A stretch of 64,000 nucleotides of DNA from Candidatus Scalindua sp. (GTDB taxonomy: Bacteria > Planctomycetota > Brocadiia > Brocadiales > Scalinduaceae). The stretch covers positions 1-64,000 of the forward strand of contig JAIQZU010000006.1 of the NCBI GenBank assembly GCA_021776915.1. Reading direction: 5' to 3'. The translations under genes and the position numbers were made by a program. Shown here piece after piece: positions 20,334 to 30,105 of the stretch (position 1 is its first letter; each line of letters starts with the position of its first letter). Below the pieces are notes generated by a model. It did not search any database. It saw only the letters and a list, made by a program, of their open reading frames with translations, and was not told the origin of the DNA.

Positions 20334-23300
20334 TTATTTTTCCTCTAAGTTCTTAATCATCTGGCCTAATTCTCCCATTTTTCTTAACGCGATGATGTCC
20401 TGCCCGCCCACGGCTCCGGCATTCTTTCCAAAACGTTTTCTTCTTTTATCGGGATCCAGAACTTCATCAAGGGCATTGATTCCTTTCTTCAATAATTCAA
20501 CACTTTTAAATCGCTTTCCAAACTCTTTATAAAGATCGACTTTATTTTTCTGTTGATAGACGTAAGGCAGGTATCCGATGGATTTATCGATCATTCGATC
20601 TAAAGCTGCAATAGCTTTTGCCAGATATTCTTCCGCTCCTCCGGGACGACCCAGCACAATTAATTCTCGGGCGTGATAAGCATTTATTTCTGCCTCAAAA
20701 AGGAAGATACCCTGCTCCAGATTATAATCCAATACATTATTCTGTTCCTGTTGTATTTTTTCTCTCTGTTTTTCCTGGTGAATTATCTGTTCTTCGATGG
20801 TTAAGCTGGTTGGCCGCACAAATTTTGCTTCTACTTCTACTAAAATATCATCTGCTTCTTGAAGCTGTTTCTTCGTTGGGACTATAGCAGACAAAAACCG
20901 CATAATAAAATCATTTTCCAGGAGAATCGGGATTTCAAAAAGTTGTGAAATATTAGTGATCTTTCCAGCATCCTGCTTGTCCCGATACTCGATAATAGCC
21001 TGAACCATTTCTCCGGATAAATCATACCTGTCTTCATAGTGAAAAGAAAGTGTTGGGGTAGTAATCTGTTCGTTGATTATCTGGTTATTTTTCTCCTCGT
21101 TGATATTATCAAGAAGATCAAGACAGGCTTTAATCATTCCGTTCCGTATGGATGGAGGAGATTCTCTAAAGACCGTAACCAGGAGATAACTCATCCAGAT
21201 ATCACCCTGTCTTTTATGTAATTCCTTTTCGTATTCACTGACTATCTTAGTTTTCCGCAGTTTTACAAATACCTCATAGGCTTTTTTTAATCTGAACTGT
21301 AGCCTGAATTTTCTTTTCTTTGGAAACTCTTTTCTCTGCCACGTGTCGACAATCTCATCATGATAATTATGGGTCGTCACCCAGAGATTAAGTTCGTTGT
21401 ATCTTTCCATCAACCCGACCTCATTGCCGGTATATTTATACGCTTCCTTCCAGCATTCAAAGGCTTCCGGGATATAATTGAGGGCTTTCTCTTTTCCTTC
21501 CAGCCCCTTCATCCAATAGTCTTCGGCTTTTTGAATGACCATGTCCATTTTATCAATAGCTATTCTTCTGAGAAAACGGCGTATGTGCAGAGAATCATCA
21601 TGATCAATACAGTCCAATGCTTTTTCAAAAAACTCTGCTGCTCTTTTATTAGCAACGTCAGGGTTTCCCAGACCAAATGCCTCTAATCCTTTGATATATA
21701 ACTGCACGGTGGTTATTTTTTTCTGGAATTCTTTTGAACTGTTTTCTGCTGAATGCTTTAATGCCTTCTGAATGGTATTCGCGGCCTTCTTCCATTTTCC
21801 AAATTCCGCATAGGCAAGGCTCAAGTGATAGAGATCATCTGCGTTTCTGTCTTCTGACCCGGACATCCCAATCTTTGACAGATAATAAGAGATACTTGTC
21901 TCAAACTCCAACTCAAGGTTAATGATCCCTTTCTCTGCAGGACCGAGCCACAACACATTCACCAGGGCCTTGCCTGTTTCCTCATCGCTCCGGACGCCTT
22001 GAATTCCACCCCCCAGGCAGGGATTCTCCCTGATTATCCCGATGGCCATGATACTTTCATTGAGATCACCTTTGATCATGTCCAGGTGAGTATAGACTTT
22101 ATTTCGACCGGTAACCGGATCGATCAGATCAAGGTTGAATCGCTTCGCATTACTTTGCTCGCGTGGTGAAAAATTATTGACATTATCAAAATGAGTTCTG
22201 GCCTCACCCTGATAAAGATATTGTGTCGCAATAGGGATGCTGGCAAAATTACCGCCATATTTTGCTACAAGCCAGGCGCTGTTAAGGGTCCCCGGCATCC
22301 TGCCTGAGCCAATCAGCAGATCAATACCCCCGAGAGCTATCTCCAGACCCTGCGACCAGTCATCATGTAATACCCACTCAATATGTCCTTCAGTAAGCCT
22401 GCCTGAACCTTCTCTAAGTTCTCTGCCTATTTTAAAAAAATCCTTTTTTCCTACATGGAAACCATTAATCTTGAATGCATTATAAAGATCCTCATGACGC
22501 TCCCTCCAGAGAAGAGCAATCTTCATGTTCCACCGGGTTTTCGCGGTTTCTCTTCCTATAGTATCGATTCTTTCACCAAGTAATTTCACCATGAGATTAA
22601 TATCCAGGGTATTGCTCATTGATTCAAGAGAACGTTCAAAGATTTCGTTTAAATCAACAGTTTTATATTCTTCACTGACAACGATCTTAAACATATAATC
22701 ATCCGGAAGGCCCGGAAAGGCATATGGATGCCCTTCCTTAACAGCTCCAAAGAGCAGAGAGATAAGTGTTCGTACCTTCTGAGGTTGGATAATACCCTGT
22801 TCGGATTCTAAGATATTTAAGACCAGATCAACTTGCCTTTCTTCAAAACAATATCCCAGAGTTTCTCCATGGATCAGGGAGGGTTTTTCGACTAAATGAA
22901 TACCCTTTCGTTCGCATTCAGTACATTTGACAACGACAAATACACCACGGGTATTTATCAATTCTCGCAACCACCAGACCTGCATACCACGATATCGTAA
23001 TAAATTTATAGGATTCCCATTCGTAATAATATATTTGTCTGCATGGGCAGATATTCTCCCCGCCATTATGCCTGCCCCCACCACAAGCTCTCCCAATGGA
23101 CCGTTCAAATCCACCAATATTTCATGAGAAGCAATTTTTTCCTGTCGATTACCACTCATAAGACGATTGACAGACTTAACTTTAAGCCCGCGCACATGTG
23201 GATCCCGTTTTGGTTCAAAAAAGGCCTCTATTGCCTCCTTTAAACTGAGTATATTTGGCTTTTGGACTTTGCTAATGGGCTTTATATTACTATTTATCAT
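20334..23300 (-). CDS. Unknown large protein: GlpX-like domain fused to helical repeats
   Basis: A 988-residue soluble protein that I do not recognise as a named family. Residues about 255-465 resemble class II fructose-1,6-bisphosphatase (GlpX): LLWRERHEDLYNAF, GGIDLLIGSGRMPGTLNSAW with KYGGNF, and KVYTHLDMIKGD line up with GlpX segments of the same order. The GlpX metal ligands (the GEGE and DPxEGT segments and the DGD) are not visible, so it is likely not a phosphatase. Residues about 485-960 are helical, with TPR-like pieces (LYHLSLAYAEFGKWKKAANTIQKAL). A CxxC pair sits at 126-129. AGGA lies ten bases before the ATG. The homology is my reading and needs a profile search. Confidence 0.6.
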   Translation of the reverse strand: MINSNIKPISKVQKPNILSLKEAIEAFFEPKRDPHVRGLKVKSVNRLMSGNRQEKIASHEILVDLNGPLGELVVGAGIMAGRISAHADKYIITNGNPINLLRYRGMQVWWLRELINTRGVFVVVKCTECERKGIHLVEKPSLIHGETLGYCFEERQVDLVLNILESEQGIIQPQKVRTLISLLFGAVKEGHPYAFPGLPDDYMFKIVVSEEYKTVDLNEIFERSLESMSNTLDINLMVKLLGERIDTIGRETAKTRWNMKIALLWRERHEDLYNAFKINGFHVGKKDFFKIGRELREGSGRLTEGHIEWVLHDDWSQGLEIALGGIDLLIGSGRMPGTLNSAWLVAKYGGNFASIPIATQYLYQGEARTHFDNVNNFSPREQSNAKRFNLDLIDPVTGRNKVYTHLDMIKGDLNESIMAIGIIRENPCLGGGIQGVRSDEETGKALVNVLWLGPAEKGIINLELEFETSISYYLSKIGMSGSEDRNADDLYHLSLAYAEFGKWKKAANTIQKALKHSAENSSKEFQKKITTVQLYIKGLEAFGLGNPDVANKRAAEFFEKALDCIDHDDSLHIRRFLRRIAIDKMDMVIQKAEDYWMKGLEGKEKALNYIPEAFECWKEAYKYTGNEVGLMERYNELNLWVTTHNYHDEIVDTWQRKEFPKKRKFRLQFRLKKAYEVFVKLRKTKIVSEYEKELHKRQGDIWMSYLLVTVFRESPPSIRNGMIKACLDLLDNINEEKNNQIINEQITTPTLSFHYEDRYDLSGEMVQAIIEYRDKQDAGKITNISQLFEIPILLENDFIMRFLSAIVPTKKQLQEADDILVEVEAKFVRPTSLTIEEQIIHQEKQREKIQQEQNNVLDYNLEQGIFLFEAEINAYHARELIVLGRPGGAEEYLAKAIAALDRMIDKSIGYLPYVYQQKNKVDLYKEFGKRFKSVELLKKGINALDEVLDPDKRRKRFGKNAGAVGGQDIIALRKMGELGQMIKNLEEK

Positions 23301-23381
23301 TTCTTTAAATTCCTATGTCTGCTTTTTTTCTACACCAACGCTTTTCATGAAAAAATTCATTTACCGGTAATACAGCCAAAG

Positions 23382-24695
23382 TTAAGCACTTTTTGCATCA
23401 TTTGTTTTAAACTCTTTCAGGAGTCGCAGAAATACCAAAGGGATAAGGCTCATGGCAGAGGAAATAATTACCATCCATGTAAAACCATGCCCCGGCTCTT
23501 GATAAACAACTGTCCCATCAATATATTTTACAACACCGAAGAAATCGAAAATTTTTCCTCCTACCCAAGCGCCGGCCATTGAACCGATATTGCATAAACT
23601 CATCATAACCGCAAACACAGTACCTTCAATCCCTTCAGGGCACGCTCGCACAGCAACCCTCATCGAACAGACAAACCCGATCATAGATACAAAAGCACCT
23701 ATAATAAAAATAAAAAGTAGTAAGGTGTAGTAATAAACTGTCCATACATAGGTCAGACTAATTCCTGCTCCAATAAGAAGTGTTATCTTAAGTATAATTC
23801 TTACATCCACTTCTCGTACATATTCCCGGTAATAGCGTAATCCCAGAAATCCGCCAAAAGCGCCAACCGCACCTATTATTCCGCGCATAAATGGGGAATA
23901 ACCAAGTATCTTTCCCATAAAATACTGCAAGGCGCTGGGGCTGAATACAGGAGCCATATTCAAGATGAACAAGAATATGGCCGCAGCAATCAAAAACTTT
24001 ACTGAACCTTCATAAGACGATCTCTTGAATAGTTTACCCCAGTCTTTAGTAATATGAACATTTTTATCCTCTTCTTCTAAAGACCCGAAAGCGACAAAAC
24101 AGAGAGCTAGAGGGGCGAGTGACATCAGCACAAAAGTAAATTTCTCTCCACAGTAATTTATCAGCATACCTCCTCCTATGCCGCTCAAACAAGCTCCAAG
24201 ACTTCTTGTTTCCCACATTATGGCTTGTATCATTCCCTCTTCACGGGTATCTTTTTTGCACATATCAACACCATGTGCATCGCATGCTACATCGGTAAAA
24301 CCAAATCCAAAATTCAGGCAAAACGCGGCAAATACAAATATCCAATAAGAATCTACGACACTTCCTATAGCAATAGAGCTTGAAAAAACTATAAAGCTGC
24401 AGATGATAATATACGGCATCCTGCGCCGTCCAAAAATCGGAATATGATCGGAAATAAAACCCCAGAATGGCTTTATAAACCATGGAAACTGCATCAATAT
24501 TGTCATTGATACAAGTTCACCCATGGTTAAATTAAATCGTCTCTGCAGATAAATCGGGAAAGCAATGCCTATTACTCCAAATACAAGTCCCTGGGCAAAG
24601 TAAGAAGCCGAGAAAATCCTGTACCGTGCTTCAAATAACTTTTTTGTTGAATGCCAACCCAGAAAATCTTTAACCGCAACAATTAACTTTATCAT
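23382..24695 (-). CDS. MFS transporter, BT1/PucC-like
   Basis: A 437-residue carrier with about twelve membrane helices. The loop after helix 2 (KPFWGFISDHIPIFGRRRMPYI) is the MFS signature in the form seen in folate-biopterin (BT1) and PucC-like carriers; VACDAHGVD in helix 5 fits the same group. It ends 81 bases before the start of the GlpX-like gene and on the same strand, so the two may be cotranscribed. The substrate cannot be told. Confidence 0.78.
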   Translation of the reverse strand: MIKLIVAVKDFLGWHSTKKLFEARYRIFSASYFAQGLVFGVIGIAFPIYLQRRFNLTMGELVSMTILMQFPWFIKPFWGFISDHIPIFGRRRMPYIIICSFIVFSSSIAIGSVVDSYWIFVFAAFCLNFGFGFTDVACDAHGVDMCKKDTREEGMIQAIMWETRSLGACLSGIGGGMLINYCGEKFTFVLMSLAPLALCFVAFGSLEEEDKNVHITKDWGKLFKRSSYEGSVKFLIAAAIFLFILNMAPVFSPSALQYFMGKILGYSPFMRGIIGAVGAFGGFLGLRYYREYVREVDVRIILKITLLIGAGISLTYVWTVYYYTLLLFIFIIGAFVSMIGFVCSMRVAVRACPEGIEGTVFAVMMSLCNIGSMAGAWVGGKIFDFFGVVKYIDGTVVYQEPGHGFTWMVIISSAMSLIPLVFLRLLKEFKTNDAKSA

Positions 24696-24910
24696 ATGCG
24701 TATATTAAATCTGTCCAATCGTGAATTATAGTAGAAGAATTGAGGTGCAAGGCTAACTCCATTAAAAAGCTTAGTCAAGAAAAATCATGGAAGAAATCTC
24801 CCATCTGATTTTGAATTGCCAGCCTTAAACATTTTGTTATAATGTCTGTTGTACCGGAAGTAAACAGCTTTATAATTTAGCTATTTTTAAGGGAAAGGGA
24901 GTTGATTTAA

Positions 24911-26686
24911 TTGCCTGATCTGCAATCTATGATGGTCCTTGCAGTAGTTGTTGCTGCAATGGCGCTCTTTATAACTGAAAAATTCCGGGTAGACTTGATA
25001 GCCCTCTGTGTGCTGCTTGCTTTAATCCTGCTGGGTTTATTAGATTCTAATCAGGCGCTATACGGTTTTGCAAATCAGGCGACAGCAACTATAGCAGCCA
25101 TGTTTATCCTGAGTGCAGGACTGGTTCGCACCGGTCTGGTGGAATGGCTTGCTCTTCATTTAGATAAACTGGCCGGAAAAACCGAGCCGCGACTAATTAT
25201 CGTTCTCTGTATCACTATTGCCTTTCTATCGGCATTCATCCTGAATACTGCTACTGTTGCAGTATTCATTCCTGTTGCAATCGTTCTTGCAAAAACACGG
25301 AAGCTTTCGGCATCACGGGTTTTGATACCACTGTCCTTCGCAAGTCAATTCGGCGGTGTATGTACCTTGATCGGCACATCTACCAATATTCTGGTTAACT
25401 CGATTGCGGTTGACAAAGGTATGAAGCCCTTCACGTTCTTCGAGTTTGCACCCCTGGGATTGGTAATGACCATTGCCGGTATAATCTATCTGATATCGGC
25501 TCGCTGGCTTCTGCCAAAACGCAAGGGAGAGGAGCAGCAGGTAGACAGATATCATCTTGCTGGCTACCTGGCCGAACTGGAGATTACTGACAAATCCTCA
25601 CTAATCGGTAAGAATTGGGAAAAGAGCAAGGTGAAACTGAATGAGAAGGTAGATATCATTAAATTAATACGGAATGATAAGGCAACTTCAAAACCCACAA
25701 AGACCAAGATTAGAGAGGGAGATGTCCTGCTGCTTCATGGCAAAATGGACAAACTTATTGCCATGCAGGACAAGTATGGTCTAAAATTACATGCAAAAAC
25801 AAAAATAGATGACCAGAAGATCAGTTCTGACGAGGTAAAGTTGATTGAGGTTCTTATCCCACCCAGGTCAAGACTGGTTGGCCGAACTCTGCAGACTTTT
25901 GAATTTTTCCGTCGATACGGCTGTATTGTCCTTGCTGTACAGCGTCTGGGGAAGATAATACGAGAGCGCGTAGCAGAGGTGACTCTCGATGAAGGAGATA
26001 CGTTACTCCTTGAGGCAGATAAAGAGGTAGTATCAAGATTACTGAAATCTCGTGATCTGATAGTGACAAACGAATTGACAGAGCTTTATGTCCGTAAAGA
26101 TAAGGCCATTATTGCTTTGATCATGTTTTTTGCCGTGGTAACCTTAACAGTGTTAAATATAATCCCGATCTTAGTTGCAGCTTTAATTGGGGCAGTTGGT
26201 ATGGTCTTGGGCAGATGTCTTACTATTGAGGAAGCATATCAGGCTATAGACTGGAAGATCATCTTCCTGCTTGGAGGTATTATACCATTGGGGCTTGCTA
26301 TGGAACAGAGCGGAGCCGCCCTCTGGCTGGTGAGTACGGTATTGAGCCCTTTTCTGGATCTTGGACCTCTTGTGGTGTTGGCTACCCTGTACATAATTAC
26401 GGCAATACTTACAGAGACTATGTCAAATAACGCTGCGGCAATAATACTTGCGCCTATATGTCTGTCAGTTGCAGCAACTATGAATGTGGATCCAAGGCCG
26501 TTTCTGGTGGCGATAACCTTTGCCGCATCTACCAGCTTTGCGACTCCGATAGGTTATCAGACAAATACAATGATCTATGCTCCCGGAGGGTATAGATTCT
26601 TTGACTATACACGCATTGGCGTGCCGCTTAACCTGATATTCTGGGGACTGTCTGTACTTTTAATACCTATGATATGGCCATTCTGA
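24911..26686 (+). CDS. SLC13/DASS-type permease with two TrkA-C domains
   Basis: A 591-residue permease. The membrane part is split by two TrkA-C regulatory domains (about residues 205-290 and 310-395), a layout common in bacterial divalent-anion:Na+ symporters of the SLC13 family. Conserved SLC13 pieces are [24 protein letters not shown] and [10 protein letters not shown] with [13 protein letters not shown]. Transported ion may be sulfate, phosphate or dicarboxylate. TTG 24911 follows GGGAG. An A-family repeat starts 8 bases after the stop and may act as the transcript end. Confidence 0.87.
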   Translation: MPDLQSMMVLAVVVAAMALFITEKFRVDLIALCVLLALILLGLLDSNQALYGFANQATATIAAMFILSAGLVRTGLVEWLALHLDKLAGKTEPRLIIVLCITIAFLSAFILNTATVAVFIPVAIVLAKTRKLSASRVLIPLSFASQFGGVCTLIGTSTNILVNSIAVDKGMKPFTFFEFAPLGLVMTIAGIIYLISARWLLPKRKGEEQQVDRYHLAGYLAELEITDKSSLIGKNWEKSKVKLNEKVDIIKLIRNDKATSKPTKTKIREGDVLLLHGKMDKLIAMQDKYGLKLHAKTKIDDQKISSDEVKLIEVLIPPRSRLVGRTLQTFEFFRRYGCIVLAVQRLGKIIRERVAEVTLDEGDTLLLEADKEVVSRLLKSRDLIVTNELTELYVRKDKAIIALIMFFAVVTLTVLNIIPILVAALIGAVGMVLGRCLTIEEAYQAIDWKIIFLLGGIIPLGLAMEQSGAALWLVSTVLSPFLDLGPLVVLATLYIITAILTETMSNNAAAIILAPICLSVAATMNVDPRPFLVAITFAASTSFATPIGYQTNTMIYAPGGYRFFDYTRIGVPLNLIFWGLSVLLIPMIWPF

Positions 26687-26694
26687 TTTATTAT

Positions 26695-26851
26695 TACCTA
26701 AATTGAGCGATTTTATATTACATGCCATTGTAGCCGCAGGCTTCCTGCCCGAATAGGTACAGGCGGGTAGCCTGCGTTTTTCACCATTTGATGGGTTCAC
26801 GTAAGTTACGCAACCTTAAGGTTGCGGCTACAAAATCACTCAATTCAGGTA
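26695..26851 (+). repeat. Dispersed element, family A, copy 2 (best terminal repeats)
   Basis: A 157-base element with imperfect inverted ends of about 20 bases: TACCTAAATTGAGCGATTTT on the left and AAAATCACTCAATTCAGGTA on the right. Inside are TGTAGCCGCAGGCT, CCATTTGATGGG and GTAAGTTACGCAACCTTAAGG. It has no reading frame and looks like a non-autonomous mobile element. It fills most of the convergent gap between the permease and citrate synthase. Confidence 0.82.
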
Positions 26852-26922
26852 TTAGTATATTTTCCATGTTAATTTCGTATTTCTCGGCATTCAGCAATAG
26901 TAGTCTGACCGAAAGACGTTAA

Positions 26923-28221
26923 TTATTTCCTTTTTCCTATAGAAACATATTTCCTTAATTTATGGCCGGTATAAAGTTGGCGTGGACGGCCGATTTTCAG
27001 TTTCGGATCTTCAATCATTTCTTTCCATTGGGCAATCCATCCAATTGTTCTTGCAATTGTAAAAATGACAGTAAACATATTTGAAGGTATACCCATTGCC
27101 TTATATATTATGCCTGAATAAAAATCTACATTAGGATAAAGGTTGCGTTCTATAAAATATTTATCTGTCAATGCTATTTCCTCTAATTTTACAGCAATTT
27201 TAAGTAGTGAATTATTCAGCATACCAAGCTCGGCAAGAACCTTATGACATGTATCCTTCAGCAAAAAAACTCTTGGATCATAATTCTTATATACCCTGTG
27301 ACCAAACCCCATAAGCCTGAAAGGGTCATCCTTGCCTTTAGCCTTTTTAATAAATTTAGGAATATTTTTTACATCACCAATTTCCTCCAGCATATTGATA
27401 ACGGCTTCATTGGCGCCGCCATGAGCAGGTCCCCAAAGTGAAGCAATACCTGCGCTGATACATGCAAACGGGTTAGCTCCGGAAGATCCCGCAAGCCTTA
27501 CGGTAGAGGTAGAAGCGTTTTGTTCATGATCAGCATGTAAAATAAAAATCGTATCCATTGCCTTTGCAAGAACCTTATTAACCTTATAATCTTCAGAAGG
27601 CACCGCAAATAACATATGTAAAAAGTTGGTTGTATAATCAAGCTCGTTTCTTGGGTAATTAAAAGGCTTGCCAATCGAGTACTTATAGGCCATTGCTGCA
27701 AGTGTCGGAGTTTTTGCGATCATCCTTAATGCAGCATTATTTCTTTGTTTTTCATCATGAATATCCAGGGAATCATGATAAAATGCTGAAAGAGAGGCAA
27801 ATGCCCCACACATTATAGCCATAGGGTGTGAAAATCGAGGGAAACCTCTATATAAAAATAGCAGCTGTTCATGCACCATTGAACGATTCTTTATTTCTGC
27901 AATAAAAAGTTCAGATTCTTTTTTATCTGGCAATTCTCCATTTAATAATAAGTAACAAACCTCCATAAAGTTACTTTTTCCGGCAAGTTCTGTAACATCA
28001 TAGCCTCTGTATCTGAGAATACCTTTTTCACCATCAACATATGTTATGCTCGATTCACAGGATGCAGTGGACATGTAGCCAGGATCATATGTAAATAGCC
28101 CCGATTCCTTATATAGTGCAGTTATATCAATTACTTCAGGACCTTCAGTGCCCTTATATACAGGCAGATCGCGGATCTTCTTGCCTTTTCCAATTGTCAG
28201 CATGGCTTTTCTGGTAGTCAT
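26923..28221 (-). CDS. gltA: Citrate synthase
   Basis: A 432-residue type II citrate synthase that condenses oxaloacetate and acetyl-CoA. The catalytic triad is present: H267 (GPAHGG), H308 (GFGHRVY) and D366 (NVDFYSG), and HADHEQN (229-235) is the usual signature. Length and N-terminal domain match the hexameric, NADH-sensitive Gram-negative form, though allosteric sites were not checked. AAAGG lies eight bases before the ATG. With the oxoacid:ferredoxin oxidoreductase in the same window it suggests a ferredoxin-linked TCA cycle; the genes are not linked as an operon. Confidence 0.95.
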   Translation of the reverse strand: MTTRKAMLTIGKGKKIRDLPVYKGTEGPEVIDITALYKESGLFTYDPGYMSTASCESSITYVDGEKGILRYRGYDVTELAGKSNFMEVCYLLLNGELPDKKESELFIAEIKNRSMVHEQLLFLYRGFPRFSHPMAIMCGAFASLSAFYHDSLDIHDEKQRNNAALRMIAKTPTLAAMAYKYSIGKPFNYPRNELDYTTNFLHMLFAVPSEDYKVNKVLAKAMDTIFILHADHEQNASTSTVRLAGSSGANPFACISAGIASLWGPAHGGANEAVINMLEEIGDVKNIPKFIKKAKGKDDPFRLMGFGHRVYKNYDPRVFLLKDTCHKVLAELGMLNNSLLKIAVKLEEIALTDKYFIERNLYPNVDFYSGIIYKAMGIPSNMFTVIFTIARTIGWIAQWKEMIEDPKLKIGRPRQLYTGHKLRKYVSIGKRK

Positions 28222-28478
28222 TTTTAATAACCTTTTGTCAGTTTTTAATATACGATGTGATAATAAATTGCTTTCTGGCCAAACATAAAGATCAAAATAA
28301 AATCCACATTATTCTTCAACTATTATTACTTGAATTCAGATCACATTTTACCACAAACGGCTTTTCTTTGTATATAGAAAGATTTCATTAAATAAACTAT
28401 AGAATCAACTTTTTTTTAAGAGACACTCCTTGTCTTATGCCATGCTTACAAAAAATCTGGTTATCTTTAACTACCACC

Positions 28479-29495
28479 TTATTTTTTTAATCGAATTACT
28501 ATTCCTCTTAATAAACGTCCCAGTATGTCCGCCCCGGTAATGACGCGCTTTTCATCACTCCAGACCAGGATAACATCATGGTCAATAACATCGTCTTCAG
28601 CAGCCTCAGGCTTTACCCGCAATTTCAATATTACATTGCCTAATTCAATATGAGGATCTTTTACAATAATAGGACGGTGACAATAAGCATATGGATGGCC
28701 GGTCTTCTCGTTGAATAAGGCCGACCTGAGAAATCCGTCTGAATCAAGGATAAGATGAGGCTCGTCCGACTCATCAGTGATAATGACCCATTTTTTGCCT
28801 GATGCCTGAATCTGCTTAAGAAAAGGGTTTGAAGGGCGTCTTGCAAAATTCGGGAAAACAGGCAGCCCTCCGGAAAAAGGTAATTTAATTATACTTTTGG
28901 GATCAACCGGTTCCCCTTCATGTCCAACAAGAAGATCGTCAATATCGAGAAAATTCAGCGCCCCCAATCCTTCAAGCCGGTCGATATCCACATCACTGGC
29001 TTTTACATGTTTTTTTATTACTTCGCGCAGGCCTTTTTCGTGAAAATATTCTATACCCTCCTGCCCGAGCCACAGGTCAAGAAGCATAGCAGAAGGTTTT
29101 AAAATAGGGTAAAGAATTATTTGATATACTTTGAAGATGGGCATCAACAATGTGGCCATCTTGAGGGCGTTTCGCGAAAAATATGCCTGTGGCATGATTT
29201 CTCCGAAAATTGTAATAACAAAAGTAGAAAAACAGAATGCCCAAAGTCCAGACAGGATGGAACCTGATAAGAGTGTGAGCAGGACGTTCACTCCCACATT
29301 TCCCCACAAGACAGTTGTTAACAGGTAGTTTGAATCTTTTCTCAGCGCTAGAACTTCTTTAGCGCTGTTGTTGCCGGTTGAAGCTTCAACCTCAAGACTC
29401 AGCCTGCTAATGCTGAAAAAAGCAAGATTCAGTCCTGAAAACATCGCTGACTGAGAGATGCAGAAAACTACGCCTAACCATGTTAACGTTTGCAT
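28479..29495 (-). CDS. DUF21 (CNNM/CorC-like) membrane protein
   Basis: A 338-residue protein. Residues 1-150 form a DUF21 transmembrane domain: SAMFSGLNLAFFSISRLSLE, and the conserved FGEIMPQAYFSRNA. CNNM/CorC relatives normally have a CBS pair after DUF21; here the soluble part (about 175-330) has only poorly CBS-like pieces such as KKWVIITDESDEPHLILDSDGFL, so the domain is divergent. Relatives export Mg2+ or Na+. GAGGAG precedes the ATG. It lies apart from corA at 35.5 kb. Confidence 0.82.
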   Translation of the reverse strand: MQTLTWLGVVFCISQSAMFSGLNLAFFSISRLSLEVEASTGNNSAKEVLALRKDSNYLLTTVLWGNVGVNVLLTLLSGSILSGLWAFCFSTFVITIFGEIMPQAYFSRNALKMATLLMPIFKVYQIILYPILKPSAMLLDLWLGQEGIEYFHEKGLREVIKKHVKASDVDIDRLEGLGALNFLDIDDLLVGHEGEPVDPKSIIKLPFSGGLPVFPNFARRPSNPFLKQIQASGKKWVIITDESDEPHLILDSDGFLRSALFNEKTGHPYAYCHRPIIVKDPHIELGNVILKLRVKPEAAEDDVIDHDVILVWSDEKRVITGADILGRLLRGIVIRLKK

Positions 29496-29616
29496 TAAAG
29501 AAGCTCCTCTTACTGGATTATTGTAAAGTAACCTTAAAATGAACTAATGAATAATATATGTATAAGAAATTCAAAGTCGGCGGGTAAGAAACCCGCCCTA
29601 CAGAAATATTAATATA

Positions 29617-29683
29617 CTTATCCGGTTGACTGCCTGCATAACAAGACAAAATTTTCAGTACTAACGGCAGTCAACCGGATAAG
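29617..29683. repeat. Inverted repeat sharing ends with the 46.1-kb element
   Basis: Perfect 18-base inverted arms (CTTATCCGGTTGACTGCC at 29617-29634; its complement at 29666-29683) enclose 31 bases. The arm core TATCCGGTTGACTG is the same as in the terminal repeats of the element at 46139-46308. It may be a shrunken copy of that element or an unrelated hairpin. Confidence 0.75.
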
Positions 29684-29703
29684 CCTAAATATTAAATTGT
29701 TAC

Positions 29704-29812
29704 GCGTAGGTCGGGTTTCCCCGCCTGAATAGCGAAGTCGGGCAGGTTACCCGACATTTCTTATCAGACAGAATGAAGAAATAAAATTTTTGCAGAAGGC
29801 CTAATTTGATAA
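29704..29812. repeat. Dispersed element, family E, copy 2
   Basis: Inverted relative to copy 1 at 4380-4468: GTAGGTCGGGTTTCC, GTTACCCGACATTTC, TCAGACAGAATGAAG and GAAGGCCTAATTT appear in order. The stem sequence is longer here through an insert (CCGCCTGAATAGCGAAGTC). No coding capacity. Confidence 0.7.
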
Positions 29813-30105
29813 TATAGATATTCCCATTTTAAATGTTTTTGTAGAAAATGGGTTAGAGTTTTTGACGTAAAGAAGGTAGCTTGATGTCGAGGGATTTCAA
29901 AGTTTATGTCGTTCCTCCCTCTGCCTCCCCCACAAAGGAGGCTATGTTACAATTGTAAAAACGCACTCAATGTCATTCTAAACGAAGTGAAGAATCTAAT
30001 ATTTACAATAGTCAACCCGGAACAGGGGAAAAACTTCTTTCTTTTTAGTAGTGGTTGTCACGCTATTTATAAAACCATTACTGGTCACAAAGTATCTTTT
30101 GAAAA

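Larger units (their letters stand above)
29496..30105. other. Repeat-rich intergenic stretch
   Basis: No gene was supported in about 610 bases. It holds a short GGGTAAGAAACCC hairpin at about 29580-29596, the inverted-repeat element at 29617-29683, and family E copy 2 at 29704-29812. The remainder, 29813-30105, is AT-rich with a purine/pyrimidine patch TTCCTCCCTCTGCCTCCCCC near 29911-29932. Confidence 0.55.
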
